Assembly: GCF_001294535.1 (NCBI RefSeq)
Contig: NZ_LGIC01000083.1
Span: forward strand, 1 to 64,000
Length of the DNA stretch: 64,000 nt
From: Cypionkella psychrotolerans
Lineage (GTDB): Bacteria > Pseudomonadota > Alphaproteobacteria > Rhodobacterales > Rhodobacteraceae
Reading direction: 5' to 3'
Shown here: positions 43,696 to 52,760 of the stretch, one piece after another
Layout: each line of letters starts with the position of its first letter
How positions within the stretch are numbered: the stretch's first letter is position 1
Notes under the pieces: generated by a model
Seen by the model: only the letters and a program-made list of their open reading frames with translations
The model's database searches: none
Told to the model about the DNA's origin: nothing
Position numbers and translations under genes: made by a program

Positions 43696-46600
43696 ATGCC
43701 CATGGAAAAGACCTTCTCCCCCGCCGAGGCCGAGGCCCGGATATCCGCGCTGTGGATCGACCAAAAGGTCGGCCGCGTCGGCGCGAATGCCAAGCCAGGC
43801 GCGGAAGCGTTTTCCATCATGATCCCGCCGCCGAACGTCACCGGCTCCTTGCACATGGGCCATGCCTTTAACAACACGCTGCAGGATATCCTGATCCGCT
43901 GGCACCGTATGCAGGGCCATGACACGCTTTGGCAGGTCGGCACCGATCATGCGGGCATCGCGACCCAGATGGTGACCGAGCGCGACATGGCCGAACACCA
44001 AGAACCCAACCGCCGCACCATGGGGCGCGAAAAATTCCTCGCCCGGGTCTGGCAGCAAAAGGTCAAATCGCGCGGCACCATCATTGGGCAGCTGCAACGG
44101 CTTGGCGCCTCCTGCGACTGGGACCGCGAAGCGTTCACCATGTCCGGCGCCCCCGGTGCGCCCGCAGGCGAGGATGGCAATTTCCACGACGCCGTGATCA
44201 AGGTCTTCGTGGATATGTATAACAAGGGCCTGATCTATCGCGGCAAGCGTCTGGTCAACTGGGACCCGCATTTTGAAACTGCGATTTCCGACCTTGAGGT
44301 CGAGAATATCGAGGTCGCAGGCCATATGTGGCATTTCAAATATATCCTAGCCGACAAGCAAAGCTATGAATATATTGAAAAAGACGCCGAAGGTCACGTC
44401 ACCCTGCGCGAAATGCGCAACTACATCTCCATCGCCACCACCCGTCCCGAAACCATGCTGGGCGATGGCGCGGTTGCCGTGCATCCCTCTGACGCGCGCT
44501 ACCAAAGCATCATCGGCAAGATGGTCCACCTGCCGCTCTGTGACCGCCTGATCCCGATCATCGCCGATGAATACCCCGACCCGACCTTCGGCTCGGGTGC
44601 GGTGAAAATCACCGGCGCGCATGATTTCAACGACTATCAGGTCGCCAAGCGCAACACCCTGCCGATGTATCGCCTGATGGACACCCGTGCGACGATGCGC
44701 GCCGACGGTGCCCCCTATGCCGACGCGGTGAAGCGCGCCCGCGAAATCGCGGCGGGTTCGCCTACGGACGAAAATGAAGTCGACGCCCTCAACCTCGTGC
44801 CCGAAAAATACCGGGGCTTGGATCGGTTTGAGGCCCGCAAACAGGTCGTCGCCGACATCAACGCGCTTGGCCTCTGCGTCTCGACCCTGCATTCCGAAAT
44901 CGACCCCGAAACCGGATCGGAACACCTGACGCGCGAGCCGTTTGTCGAGGCGAAAAAAATCATGCAGCCCTTCGGCGACCGCTCCAAAGTCGTCATCGAA
45001 CCGATGCTGACCGACCAATGGTTCGTCGATACCGCCAAAATCGTCGGCCCCGCGCTGGATGCCGTGCGCTCGGGTGCCACCAAAATCATCCCGGAATCGG
45101 GCGAGAAAACCTATTTCCACTGGCTGGAGAATATCGAGCCTTGGTGCATCTCGCGGCAGTTGTGGTGGGGCCACCAGATTCCGGTTTGGTATGGCCTGAA
45201 CCTCGACGCCCCCGACTTTGCGGATGATGAAGGCGACGACGCGCTGGATGAAGTCGAAATTCTCAACTTCCTCGGCGACGGCGGTCATGTTGACCGCGAG
45301 GCTCGCCACCATTGCGCCGCCGAATTTGCAACGGTGAGTGAGCGGTTTCGCGACGATCTTGCGGCCCTGCCGCATCCTCTGAACAATGCCCGGATCGTTG
45401 AGGTTGCAGACCGTCACGCTGCCGCGACGCTGCTCGCGCAGTCACTGGCCGATTACAATCTCAGCCAAGACCCGACCCATCTTGCCTACCCGATCTGGCG
45501 CGACCCCGACGTCCTCGACACATGGTTCTCCTCCGGTCTCTGGCCGATCGGCACCCTTGGCTGGCCCGAGCAAACGCCTGAACTGCAAAAGTATTTCCCC
45601 ACCTCGACCCTGATCACCGGGGCCGATATCATCTTCTTCTGGGTCGCCCGCATGATGATGATGCAACTGGCCGTGGTCGATGAAGTGCCGTTCAAAACCG
45701 TCTACCTGCACGGCCTCGTCCGCGACGCCAAGGGCAAGAAAATGTCCAAATCCTTGGGCAACGTCATCGACCCGCTTGAAATCATCGACGAATTCGGTGC
45801 CGACGCCCTGCGCTTCTCCAATGCCGCGATGGCCTCGCTTGGTGGCGTGCTAAAACTCGACACCGCCCGCATCGCAGGCTACCGCAACTTCGGCACCAAA
45901 TTGTGGAACGCCTGCCGCTTTGCCGAAATGAACGGCGTGTGGGAGGGTCATAAAACCCAAGCGCAACCCCCCAAAGCCACCGCCACCGCGAACCAATGGA
46001 TCATCGGCGAAACCGCCAAAGCCCTCTCGGAAGTCAACGCTGCCCTGAAAGACTACCGCTTCGATAACGCCGCCGACGCGCTGTACAAATTCGTCTGGGG
46101 CAAGGTCTGCGACTGGTATGTCGAATTCGCCAAACCGCTGTTTGACGGCCCCGACGCCCCCGAAACCCGCGCCACAATGGCATGGGTGCTGGATCAGTCG
46201 ATGATCCTGCTGCACCCGATGATGCCCTTCATCACCGAAGACCTCTGGGGCACCACCGGCACCCGCGCCAAATTGCTGGTCCACACCGATTGGCCGACCT
46301 ACGGCGCGGAATTGATCAACACCGAGGCCGCCACGGAAATGGGCTTCGTCACCAGTCTGATCGAAGAAATCCGCTCCGCCCGCGCCCAAGTCCACGTCCC
46401 CGTCGGGCTGAAATGCGATCTGGTGGCGACCGACCTCTCCCCCGCCGCCCGCACAGCTTGGACGCGCAACGAGGCCTTGATCAAACGCCTCGCTCGCATC
46501 GACACCCTCACCGAAGGCCCAGCCCCAAAAGGCTCCATCGCCGTCGCGGTCGAAGGTGCCAGCCTCAGCATCCCGCTCGCGGGCCTGATCGACATTGCCG

Positions 46601-46800
46601 AGGAAAAAGCCCGCCTGACCAAGACCATGGACAAGCTTGCGAAAGAAATCGGCGGGCTGAAAGGTCGTCTGAACAACCCCAACTTCGCCGCCTCTGCTCC
46701 CGAGGAAGTGGTGGACGAGGCCAAAGCCAACCTCGCCCTGCGCGAAGATGAAGCCGCCAAACTGCAAGCCGCGCTGAAACGGCTCGCCGAGATTGGCTGA
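43696..46800 (+). CDS. valS: Valyl-tRNA synthetase
   Basis: Class Ia synthetase, 1034 residues. HIGH motif in [16 protein letters not shown], editing (CP1) domain with [24 protein letters not shown] in [17 protein letters not shown], and a C-terminal coiled-coil arm ([20 protein letters not shown]). Between the WYG segment and [12 protein letters not shown] lies about 95 residues, longer than in most ValS; it is acidic then helical and includes a His-rich RHHCAAEF. The ATG at 43696 has AAGGA 8 bases upstream; ATG at 43687 or 43702 are alternatives. Confidence 0.97.
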   Translation: MPMEKTFSPAEAEARISALWIDQKVGRVGANAKPGAEAFSIMIPPPNVTGSLHMGHAFNNTLQDILIRWHRMQGHDTLWQVGTDHAGIATQMVTERDMAEHQEPNRRTMGREKFLARVWQQKVKSRGTIIGQLQRLGASCDWDREAFTMSGAPGAPAGEDGNFHDAVIKVFVDMYNKGLIYRGKRLVNWDPHFETAISDLEVENIEVAGHMWHFKYILADKQSYEYIEKDAEGHVTLREMRNYISIATTRPETMLGDGAVAVHPSDARYQSIIGKMVHLPLCDRLIPIIADEYPDPTFGSGAVKITGAHDFNDYQVAKRNTLPMYRLMDTRATMRADGAPYADAVKRAREIAAGSPTDENEVDALNLVPEKYRGLDRFEARKQVVADINALGLCVSTLHSEIDPETGSEHLTREPFVEAKKIMQPFGDRSKVVIEPMLTDQWFVDTAKIVGPALDAVRSGATKIIPESGEKTYFHWLENIEPWCISRQLWWGHQIPVWYGLNLDAPDFADDEGDDALDEVEILNFLGDGGHVDREARHHCAAEFATVSERFRDDLAALPHPLNNARIVEVADRHAAATLLAQSLADYNLSQDPTHLAYPIWRDPDVLDTWFSSGLWPIGTLGWPEQTPELQKYFPTSTLITGADIIFFWVARMMMMQLAVVDEVPFKTVYLHGLVRDAKGKKMSKSLGNVIDPLEIIDEFGADALRFSNAAMASLGGVLKLDTARIAGYRNFGTKLWNACRFAEMNGVWEGHKTQAQPPKATATANQWIIGETAKALSEVNAALKDYRFDNAADALYKFVWGKVCDWYVEFAKPLFDGPDAPETRATMAWVLDQSMILLHPMMPFITEDLWGTTGTRAKLLVHTDWPTYGAELINTEAATEMGFVTSLIEEIRSARAQVHVPVGLKCDLVATDLSPAARTAWTRNEALIKRLARIDTLTEGPAPKGSIAVAVEGASLSIPLAGLIDIAEEKARLTKTMDKLAKEIGGLKGRLNNPNFAASAPEEVVDEAKANLALREDEAAKLQAALKRLAEIG

Positions 46801-46845
46801 CTCCGCGCGATCATTCGGGCTCCAATAACGAACTGACCTGCGCAG

Positions 46846-46912
46846 TTTCACATTGGCATAAATATCCTCGGGAGGTGACCCCGGCACAGGCGAGGGGGGC
46901 AGACAGCCCCCC
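46846..46912 (+). repeat. 22-bp dispersed repeat (copy 3) plus hairpin after valS
   Basis: TTTCACATTGGC then ATAAATATCC at 46846-46867. It is followed by the hairpin GGGGGGC-AGACA-GCCCCCC (46894-46912) and TTTCC, which can end valS transcription. The arrangement repeat-then-G/C hairpin is the same as in copy 1 at 12537. Confidence 0.7.
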
Positions 46913-46960
46913 TTTCCACAACCGCCCCAAGCACCTACATTTCCCAAAATGGAGGCCCCG

Positions 46961-47290
46961 ATGTCCTGGCTCAACAAACTCGCTGAACGCCAAATCGCCA
47001 AAGCCCGCGCCAAGGGCGAGCTGCAAGGCCTGAAGGGCGAAGGCCAGCCCCTGCCCGACCGTCCCGGCGATGCCTTTGTCAGTGCGGGCGACGCCGTAGG
47101 CTTCCGCATCATGGCCGAAGCCGGCGTTCTGCCCGAAGAAATCACCCTGAAAAAGCAAGCCGCCGAACAACGGGCCCATCTCGCCTCCCTGAGTGATGAG
47201 GCACAGCGCAAAGCTGCCATGGCGAAACTCGCCGAGATCGAAATGCGCCAAGCCATCGCAGAAGAAGCCCGCCGCAAATTTCTGCGGTAG
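46961..47290 (+). CDS. DUF1992 family protein (DnaJ-C28-like domain)
   Basis: 109 residues covering the DUF1992 domain: LAERQIAKARAKGELQGLKG, EGQPLPDRP, then VGFRIMAEAGVLPEEITLKK and a C-terminal charged helix. No J domain is present despite the family's eukaryotic name. Function unknown. Start at 46961 has GGAGG 5 bases upstream; the ATG at 46949 overlaps that site and is not used. Separated from valS by repeat copy 3. Confidence 0.88.
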   Translation: MSWLNKLAERQIAKARAKGELQGLKGEGQPLPDRPGDAFVSAGDAVGFRIMAEAGVLPEEITLKKQAAEQRAHLASLSDEAQRKAAMAKLAEIEMRQAIAEEARRKFLR

Positions 47291-47377
47291 GGTGGCTGAA
47301 ACCCACCAATCGTTAGCAAATCATTAAAAATCCCTTAACGTGACCACCCCAACTATCTGATAATACAAAACATTTTT

Positions 47378-47396
47378 TGGTCCCGAGTTGGGACCA
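47378..47396. promoter_or_regulatory. Inverted repeat upstream of the HisC-like aminotransferase gene
   Basis: TGGTCCC-GAGTT-GGGACCA, perfect 7-bp arms, 61 bases before the start at 47457. GACCACCCC occurs at 47342-47350 and again at 47392-47400, so the site may be a duplicated operator. The T run lies before, not after, the stem, which speaks against a plus-strand terminator for the DUF1992 gene. Confidence 0.4.
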
Positions 47397-47456
47397 CCCC
47401 CCTCGACCGCCAAATCCCCCTTGCCAGCCCCGCAAAAATCCCCCCAAATCCCGGCT

Positions 47457-48560
47457 ATGAAAGCCCCCATCCTCACCCCGCTCGCCACCTCCCTGCCCTC
47501 CACCGTCCCCTTCACCGGACCCGAGACGCAAGAGCGCTGCCAAGGCCATCCTTTCATCGCCCGCCTCGGGGCGAACGAGTCGATCTTCGGCCCCTCCCCC
47601 GCCGCAATCAAAGCCATGCAAAAAGCGGCCTCGGAAGCCTGGATGTACGGCGACCCCGAGGTCCACGCTCTCAAAGCCGCCCTCGCCCAACATCACGGCT
47701 GCGCCCCCGAAAACATCGTCGCCGGAGAAGGCATCGACGGCCTGCTCGGCTACCTCGCCCGCCTGATCGTTGAACCCGGCACCCCCGTGGTGACCAGCCT
47801 CGGCGCCTATCCCACCTTTAACTTCCACGTCGCAGGCTACGGCGGCAGCCTTCATCGCGCGCCCTATAGGGCTGACCACGAAGACCCGCAGGCCCTGCTG
47901 GATCTGGCGCGGCAAACCCAAGCCCGCATGCTCTACCTTGCCAACCCCGACAATCCGATGGGCAGCCACCACCCCGGAACTGCGATCAAAGATCTTCTCG
48001 CAAACCTGCCCGCTGAGACCCTGCTGGTGCTGGATGAAGCCTATATCGACCTTGCCCCGGAAGGCACCGCACCAGAAATCCCCGCCGACACACCCAACCT
48101 GATCCGCTTCCGGACGTTTTCGAAAGCCCACGGCCTCGCAGGCCTGCGGGTCGGTTACGCGATCACCTCGGCCCCGCTGGCTATCGCCTTCGATAAGGTT
48201 CGCAACCATTTTGGGCTGGGCCGCGTGGCACAAGCGGGGGCTTTAGCCGCCTTGCAGGATCAAGCCTACCTGGCCGAAATCTGCGCCAAGGTCGCCACCG
48301 CCCGCACCCGCCTGAACGGCATCGCCCGCGCCAACGGCTTGATCCCGCTGCCCTCGGCCACCAATTTCATCACGATGGATTGTGGCCGCGACGGCGATTA
48401 CGCCCGCCGAGTCCTCGCCGAACTGCTGGGGCGGGGGATTTTTGTGCGGATGCCGGGGGTGGCCCCACTGGACCGCTGCATCCGCGTCAGTCTGGGCGAT
48501 GAGGCCGCCCTTGCGGCGTTTGAAGCCGCCTTGCCAGAGGCCCTTAAAGCCGCAGGTTGA
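47457..48560 (+). CDS. HisC-like pyridoxal-phosphate aminotransferase
   Basis: 367 residues, class II aminotransferase of the histidinol-phosphate family. Seen: FIARLGANESIFGPSPAAIK, then YGDPEVHALKAALAQHHGC, NIVAGEGIDGLLGYLARLI, LYLANPDNPMGSHH, LVLDEAYIDL and the PLP lysine in RFRTFSKAHGLAGLRVGYAI. Bacteria often have one HisC in the his operon and a second copy like this that acts on aromatic amino acids; substrate is uncertain. Tail-to-tail with the DUF4177 gene, stop codons adjacent. Confidence 0.88.
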   Translation: MKAPILTPLATSLPSTVPFTGPETQERCQGHPFIARLGANESIFGPSPAAIKAMQKAASEAWMYGDPEVHALKAALAQHHGCAPENIVAGEGIDGLLGYLARLIVEPGTPVVTSLGAYPTFNFHVAGYGGSLHRAPYRADHEDPQALLDLARQTQARMLYLANPDNPMGSHHPGTAIKDLLANLPAETLLVLDEAYIDLAPEGTAPEIPADTPNLIRFRTFSKAHGLAGLRVGYAITSAPLAIAFDKVRNHFGLGRVAQAGALAALQDQAYLAEICAKVATARTRLNGIARANGLIPLPSATNFITMDCGRDGDYARRVLAELLGRGIFVRMPGVAPLDRCIRVSLGDEAALAAFEAALPEALKAAG

Positions 48561-48950
48561 TCACTCAGCCGCCAAGCCGGGTGCGGCAGGTGCCGGGCCA
48601 TTCGCTGGCCCCAAAGCCGGAGCCGGACCTACAGGCACCTCAGCCGGGCCCAAACGTGGCACGGCGGAGATTTCTTCCACGGCCAGCAGAGGTCGCGCCG
48701 TCGAGGCCTCAGCCTCGATCAGACGGCGAAACACCAGCACGTTCTGGAAGGTGGTTTTAGTGCCCCCAGTAAAGCCTGCCCGCTCGTCAACGGGCAGCGT
48801 ATCGGCGCGGACATAGTCCCAGCCGTCACGGCCCAAATCGTTCATCACAAGCGTCAAGGTCAGCGCAAAACGGTCTTCAATGGTTTTGACCCCGCGCGAT
48901 TTTTCACCCCGGCGGGGGGCGGGAATCACTTTGTATTCGTAACGCTGCAT
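48561..48950 (-). CDS. DUF4177 family protein
   Basis: 129 residues. The DUF4177 domain is at the N-terminus (MQRYEYKVIPAPRRGEKSRG; LVMNDLGRDGWDYVRADTLP; FQNVLVFRR), followed by an Ala/Pro/Gly-rich tail. Function unknown; the domain is common in cytoplasmic small proteins. The start at 48950 is set by the family's N-terminus; the open frame continues to 49076 without likeness. Confidence 0.85.
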   Translation of the reverse strand: MQRYEYKVIPAPRRGEKSRGVKTIEDRFALTLTLVMNDLGRDGWDYVRADTLPVDERAGFTGGTKTTFQNVLVFRRLIEAEASTARPLLAVEEISAVPRLGPAEVPVGPAPALGPANGPAPAAPGLAAE

Positions 48951-49084
48951 CGGGTCGCTCCTGAAGATATGGGCGGCATAATACGAACAACGCCGGGTAA
49001 GGCCAATCACAGAAAGGACATTCGGCCCACCGCGCGCGGATTTCGCCACAGCACTAGATGCAGTGGGTATTTGCACGAAGTCAG

Positions 49085-49735
49085 CTAGCCCTTGCCCGCA
49101 ATCGGCGGCAACTCTGGCGCATCCAGCCCAGCGAAGGGATCAGCCCAAGCAGGCAGCGCGGCAATCCGCCGATACCATGCGTCGATCTGCGGGTAATCCG
49201 CCATTGGTAGGTCAGCCACATCATTGAACGCGAGATAGCTTGCCATGCGGAAATCGGCATAGCTGAGGCCGCTGTCGAGCAGGTAATCCCGACCCACCAG
49301 ATGCGCATCCAGTTGTGCTGCATGTTCGTGAAAATCCGCCAAGCCCTGCGCCAGCACCGCCGGATCAATCGGGCCAAAGCCGTAGCGCTGCTTGGTGCCG
49401 CGCTCGAAATGCACCACGTCGCAGGCTTGAACGAAATAGGCTTTACCCCAAGAAATCCAGCGGATCATCTCGGGCATCTCATCGCCCATTCGCCAAAAAT
49501 CTGATCCTGCCTGCATTGAAAGACGGCAGGCGATTGCGTCCGCTTCCCACAAAGAATCGCCGTTCTCCAGCAAGATCGGGATGCGCAAACTGGGGTTCAG
49601 GGCGCGAAATTTCGCGCTCTGCGCCGGGCTAAACGGCGAGGCAAATTCAAACACCACCTCGGAATTCAGATGCCGCGCCACGGCCACGGCAAGGCGCGGG
49701 TTGGGATTGCGCGAGTAAAACAGGGTCGCGGTCAT
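49085..49735 (-). CDS. Glutathione S-transferase family protein
   Basis: 216 residues. N-terminal thioredoxin-like domain (ATLFYSRNPNPRLAVAVARH; NPSLRIPILLENGDSLWEAD, with the cis-proline RIP and the ESDAI-type LWEADAI) and C-terminal helical domain (YLLDSGLSYADFRMASYLAF, the N-capping box). Active-site Ser is probably in YSRNPN. Start at 49735 has GGAGG 5 bases upstream, and this site lies inside one arm of a 36-bp palindrome. Substrate unknown. Confidence 0.9.
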   Translation of the reverse strand: MTATLFYSRNPNPRLAVAVARHLNSEVVFEFASPFSPAQSAKFRALNPSLRIPILLENGDSLWEADAIACRLSMQAGSDFWRMGDEMPEMIRWISWGKAYFVQACDVVHFERGTKQRYGFGPIDPAVLAQGLADFHEHAAQLDAHLVGRDYLLDSGLSYADFRMASYLAFNDVADLPMADYPQIDAWYRRIAALPAWADPFAGLDAPELPPIAGKG

Positions 49736-49740
49736 GCTGG

Positions 49741-49776
49741 CCTCCAATTTAGATTGATATCAATATAAATTGGAGG
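49741..49776. promoter_or_regulatory. 36-bp near-perfect palindrome, divergent operator
   Basis: The arm CCTCCAATTTA (49741-49751) mirrors TAAATTGGAGG (49766-49776) around the perfect core ATTGATATCAAT (49753-49764); only one base pair breaks the symmetry. Each arm ends in GGAGG, one serving the GST gene, the other a short divergent frame at 49783. A strong candidate operator for a GST regulator. Confidence 0.7.
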
Positions 49777-49782
49777 CATTAA

Positions 49783-49875
49783 ATGTCTAGAAGAAATACC
49801 GCTCGGCTGTGCCCGACCGCACGGATCATAAAGCCGAGGCTCAGAGTCCGAGTTTTTGCGCCACCATCGCGTTGA
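49783..49875 (+). pseudogene. Truncated divergent regulator (HxlR-like 5' end)
   Basis: An ATG 6 bases after GGAGG opens a 30-residue frame starting MSRRNTARLCPTARII. The CPxAR pattern near residue 10 is how HxlR-family regulators begin, and such genes are often divergent from an oxidoreductase or GST. After about 16 codons likeness ends and the frame runs into the 3' end of gatB. Probably a regulator cut off by deletion. The family guess rests on very few residues. Confidence 0.4.
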
Positions 49876-51352
49876 CCACAGCCGGATTGGCCTTGCCGCC
49901 GGTGGATTTCAGCACTTGCCCGGTGAACCACCCCGCCAGTTTGGCGTTGACGCGGGCCTTTTCCACTTGATCGGGGTTTGCGGCGATCAGCGCATCCAAA
50001 GCTGCCTCGATCGCGCCGGTATCAGTGACCTGCTGCATACCGTGCGCTGCCGCGACTTCCGCCGGATCGCCGCCCTCGGTCCAGATGATCTCGAACAAAT
50101 CCTTCGCCATCTTGCCGCTGATCGTGCCTTTGGCGATCAAATCCAGCACGCCACCGAGTTGCGCGGTCGACACCGGGCTGTCGGTGATCGCCTTACCTTC
50201 TTTGTTCAAACGGCCAAAAAGTTCGTTGATCACCCAGTTCGCCGCCTGCTTGCCATCGCGCCCCTGCGCCACAGCCTCGAAGAAGCCAGCCGATTCCAGA
50301 TCAGCGGTCAGCACATTGGCATCGTAATCGGTCAGGCCAAAATCACCCATGAAGCGGGCTTTCTTGGCATCCGGCAGTTCCGGCATCGCGGCTGCAATGT
50401 CATCCACCCAAGCCTGTTCAATCTCCAACGGCAGCAGATCGGGGCACGGGAAATAGCGGTAGTCATGCGCTTCTTCCTTGCTGCGCATCGACCGGGTTTC
50501 GTTCTTGTCCGGATCATAGAGCCGGGTTTCTTGCGTGACCGAACCGCCATCCTCCAGAATGGCAATCTGCCGACGCGCCTCGTAGTCAATCGCCAGTTGG
50601 ATGAACTTCATCGAGTTCATATTCTTGATCTCGCACCGCGTGCCGAGATGGCTAAAGTCTTGGCTGGCTTGGTATTTCTCATACTGGCCAACCCGGCAGA
50701 CCGAGACGTTCACATCGGCCCTCAAATTCCCGTTCTGCATGTTGCCATCGCAGGTTCCCAGATAGCGCAGGATTTGCCGCAGCTTGACGACATAGGCAGC
50801 CGCCTCCTCCGGCCCGCGAATATCGGGGCGGGAAACGATCTCCATCAGTGCCACCCCGGTGCGGTTGAAATCGACGAAAGACATCGTCGGGTCCATGTCG
50901 TGGATGCTTTTGCCCGCGTCCTGTTCCAGATGAATTCGCTCCACCCGCACCAGACGGGCTACGCCCGGCGACAATTCCACCAGTACTTCGCCCTCACCCA
51001 CGATCGGATGATACAGCTGCGAAATCTGATAGCCTTGCGGCAGATCGGGGTAGAAATAATTCTTGCGGTCAAACGCCGAGCGCAGGTTGATCTGCGCCTT
51101 CAGCCCCAAGCCGGTGCGCACGGCTTGCTCAATGCAAAACTCGTTGATCACCGGCAGCATCCCCGGCATCGCGGCGTCAACGAAGGCGACGTTGGAGTTC
51201 GGCTCGGCCCCCACTTGGGTTGAAGCCCCCGAGAACAGCTTGGAGTTGGACGACACCTGCGCATGGATTTCCATGCCAATCACCAGCTCCCAATCATGCT
51301 TGACGCCCGCGATCAGCTTCGGTTTCGGCGCTTCATAAGTCAGATCAAGCAT
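49841..51352 (-). CDS. gatB: Asp-tRNA(Asn)/Glu-tRNA(Gln) amidotransferase subunit B
   Basis: 503 residues; the tRNA-binding and kinase subunit of GatCAB. Motifs: [77 protein letters not shown] and [20 protein letters not shown], with a GatB/YqeY C-terminal domain ([20 protein letters not shown]). gatA and gatC are not in the window. Start at 51352 gives the normal length; the longer frame to 51517 overlaps upstream sequence with no likeness. Confidence 0.97.
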   Translation of the reverse strand: MLDLTYEAPKPKLIAGVKHDWELVIGMEIHAQVSSNSKLFSGASTQVGAEPNSNVAFVDAAMPGMLPVINEFCIEQAVRTGLGLKAQINLRSAFDRKNYFYPDLPQGYQISQLYHPIVGEGEVLVELSPGVARLVRVERIHLEQDAGKSIHDMDPTMSFVDFNRTGVALMEIVSRPDIRGPEEAAAYVVKLRQILRYLGTCDGNMQNGNLRADVNVSVCRVGQYEKYQASQDFSHLGTRCEIKNMNSMKFIQLAIDYEARRQIAILEDGGSVTQETRLYDPDKNETRSMRSKEEAHDYRYFPCPDLLPLEIEQAWVDDIAAAMPELPDAKKARFMGDFGLTDYDANVLTADLESAGFFEAVAQGRDGKQAANWVINELFGRLNKEGKAITDSPVSTAQLGGVLDLIAKGTISGKMAKDLFEIIWTEGGDPAEVAAAHGMQQVTDTGAIEAALDALIAANPDQVEKARVNAKLAGWFTGQVLKSTGGKANPAVVNAMVAQKLGL

Positions 51353-51531
51353 GGCGGGTCTCCGTGGTTTTCGCCCCCTGTTTAGGCAGGCGGGGCGGTT
51401 GCTGCAAGGGTGGCGCGGGCGGAAACCTGCCGATATTGGCCGACACAGGCCCGCAAAACTTGCCGGATGCCCGATTCGCCCCGATACGCGGTAGGTCGCC
51501 ATGCTGGTGCGGCGCAACTTGTGACGGACTA

Positions 51532-52152
51532 ATGCGGATCACTTCCCTCTTCGGCGCGGCTTTCTCCCTGTTGTTTTTCGGCTTCGCTCCGGCCCTGATG
51601 GCCGAGGTTTTGCCAAAAATGCGCTGGGATCACGTTCCCGAAGCGGCAAGCTGGACCAATGCGGCGCTGGTCTCGGTTGAGAAATACGACAGCAAATTGG
51701 CAGCCCAAGTTCCCGATGATATTCAGACATGGTGCCCCGGCTACGAGAGCGCCTCGATGGACGACCGCCGCGCGTTTTGGGTGGGCGTGATGTCGGCGGT
51801 GGCGAAATACGAAAGCGGCTATAACGCGAAGGCCGCAGGGGCCGGGCGTTATTTCGGGCTAATGCAGATTTCGACCCAGACCGCCAATGCCTATCGCTGT
51901 GAGGCGAATACCGGGAAAGAATTGAAAAGCGGGGCTGCCAATCTCGACTGCGCGGTGAAGATCATCGCCCGGCAAGTTGGCCGCGATGGCATGGTGTCGG
52001 GTAAGGGCAACCGGGGCGTGGCCCGCGACTGGGGTCCGATGAGCAAGGCCAAGGTGCGCGCCGATATCGCGGCATGGACAGGCAAACAGGCGTATTGCGC
52101 GATGCCAGTCAAACGCGCAGCCGCCTCACAATCGCAGAAAGATCGCGGCTAA
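51532..52152 (+). CDS. Transglycosylase SLT domain protein (lytic murein transglycosylase)
   Basis: 206 residues with a signal peptide ([20 protein letters not shown], cleaved near residue 24). SLT fold: catalytic Glu94 in [14 protein letters not shown], then [17 protein letters not shown] and the C-terminal [20 protein letters not shown]. Probably cleaves peptidoglycan in the periplasm. Divergent from gatB, convergent with the next gene; 13 bases separate the two stops. Confidence 0.9.
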   Translation: MRITSLFGAAFSLLFFGFAPALMAEVLPKMRWDHVPEAASWTNAALVSVEKYDSKLAAQVPDDIQTWCPGYESASMDDRRAFWVGVMSAVAKYESGYNAKAAGAGRYFGLMQISTQTANAYRCEANTGKELKSGAANLDCAVKIIARQVGRDGMVSGKGNRGVARDWGPMSKAKVRADIAAWTGKQAYCAMPVKRAAASQSQKDRG

Positions 52153-52164
52153 GGGGTTTTGTCG

Positions 52165-52698
52165 TTACACCTGACGCAGCCGGAACACCGAGGATAGCTG
52201 CGCCAGCGCCTCGGATTGCCGTGGTGACAGATTGCCCGCCGCCTGCCCCACATCGCGCAAAACCAGCATCAAAGGCTCAAACCCGGCATGGCCGCGCAAT
52301 TTGTAAAGCCTGCGCGCCAAGCGATCAAACCCGGCCTGCGCGCCGCCACATTCACTGACCAGCCAGCGGCCCAGAATAACCGCCTCTTGCGCCTGATCAT
52401 GACCCTGCCCCAGATGGCTTTGCAGACTGCGGATCAGCGCATTTTGCTGCTCGACCGAGGGCAAGCCGCCCAGTTCCAGAAACGCGATCCCCACCGCCGC
52501 GATGGCCGCATCGGCATCGTCGAGCGACTCGACAGGATGGATATTTGCCCGCCGCCGAAAACCGAAGCGCCGCGCGGCGATCATCACATCGCCTGCCATG
52601 CCGACCAGATCCTCGGCCACCACGCGGGCGTTGCGCGCCCGCGCTGACCAGAAATAAGCGGCCACGATGATACACACCAAACCAAGAACAAAGGGCAC
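52165..52698 (-). CDS. Membrane-anchored protein of unknown function
   Basis: 177 residues. One N-terminal membrane segment (MPFVLGLVCIIVAAYFWSAR) followed by a basic stop-transfer and a helical soluble domain (about 30-175) with repeated helix patterns (DADAAIAAVGIAFLELGGLP; SVEQQNALIRSLQSHLGQ; GRWLVSECGGAQAGFDRLAR). The soluble part resembles tellurite-resistance/TerB-like helical bundles only in outline; I do not recognise the family. Upstream of pepN's end on the same strand. Confidence 0.7.
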   Translation of the reverse strand: MPFVLGLVCIIVAAYFWSARARNARVVAEDLVGMAGDVMIAARRFGFRRRANIHPVESLDDADAAIAAVGIAFLELGGLPSVEQQNALIRSLQSHLGQGHDQAQEAVILGRWLVSECGGAQAGFDRLARRLYKLRGHAGFEPLMLVLRDVGQAAGNLSPRQSEALAQLSSVFRLRQV

Positions 52699-52760
52699 TT
52701 ATCACTCCATCGTGGCTATTTCTGCAGATTGCCGAATGGCTTATGAGAGGTCAAGCGGGC

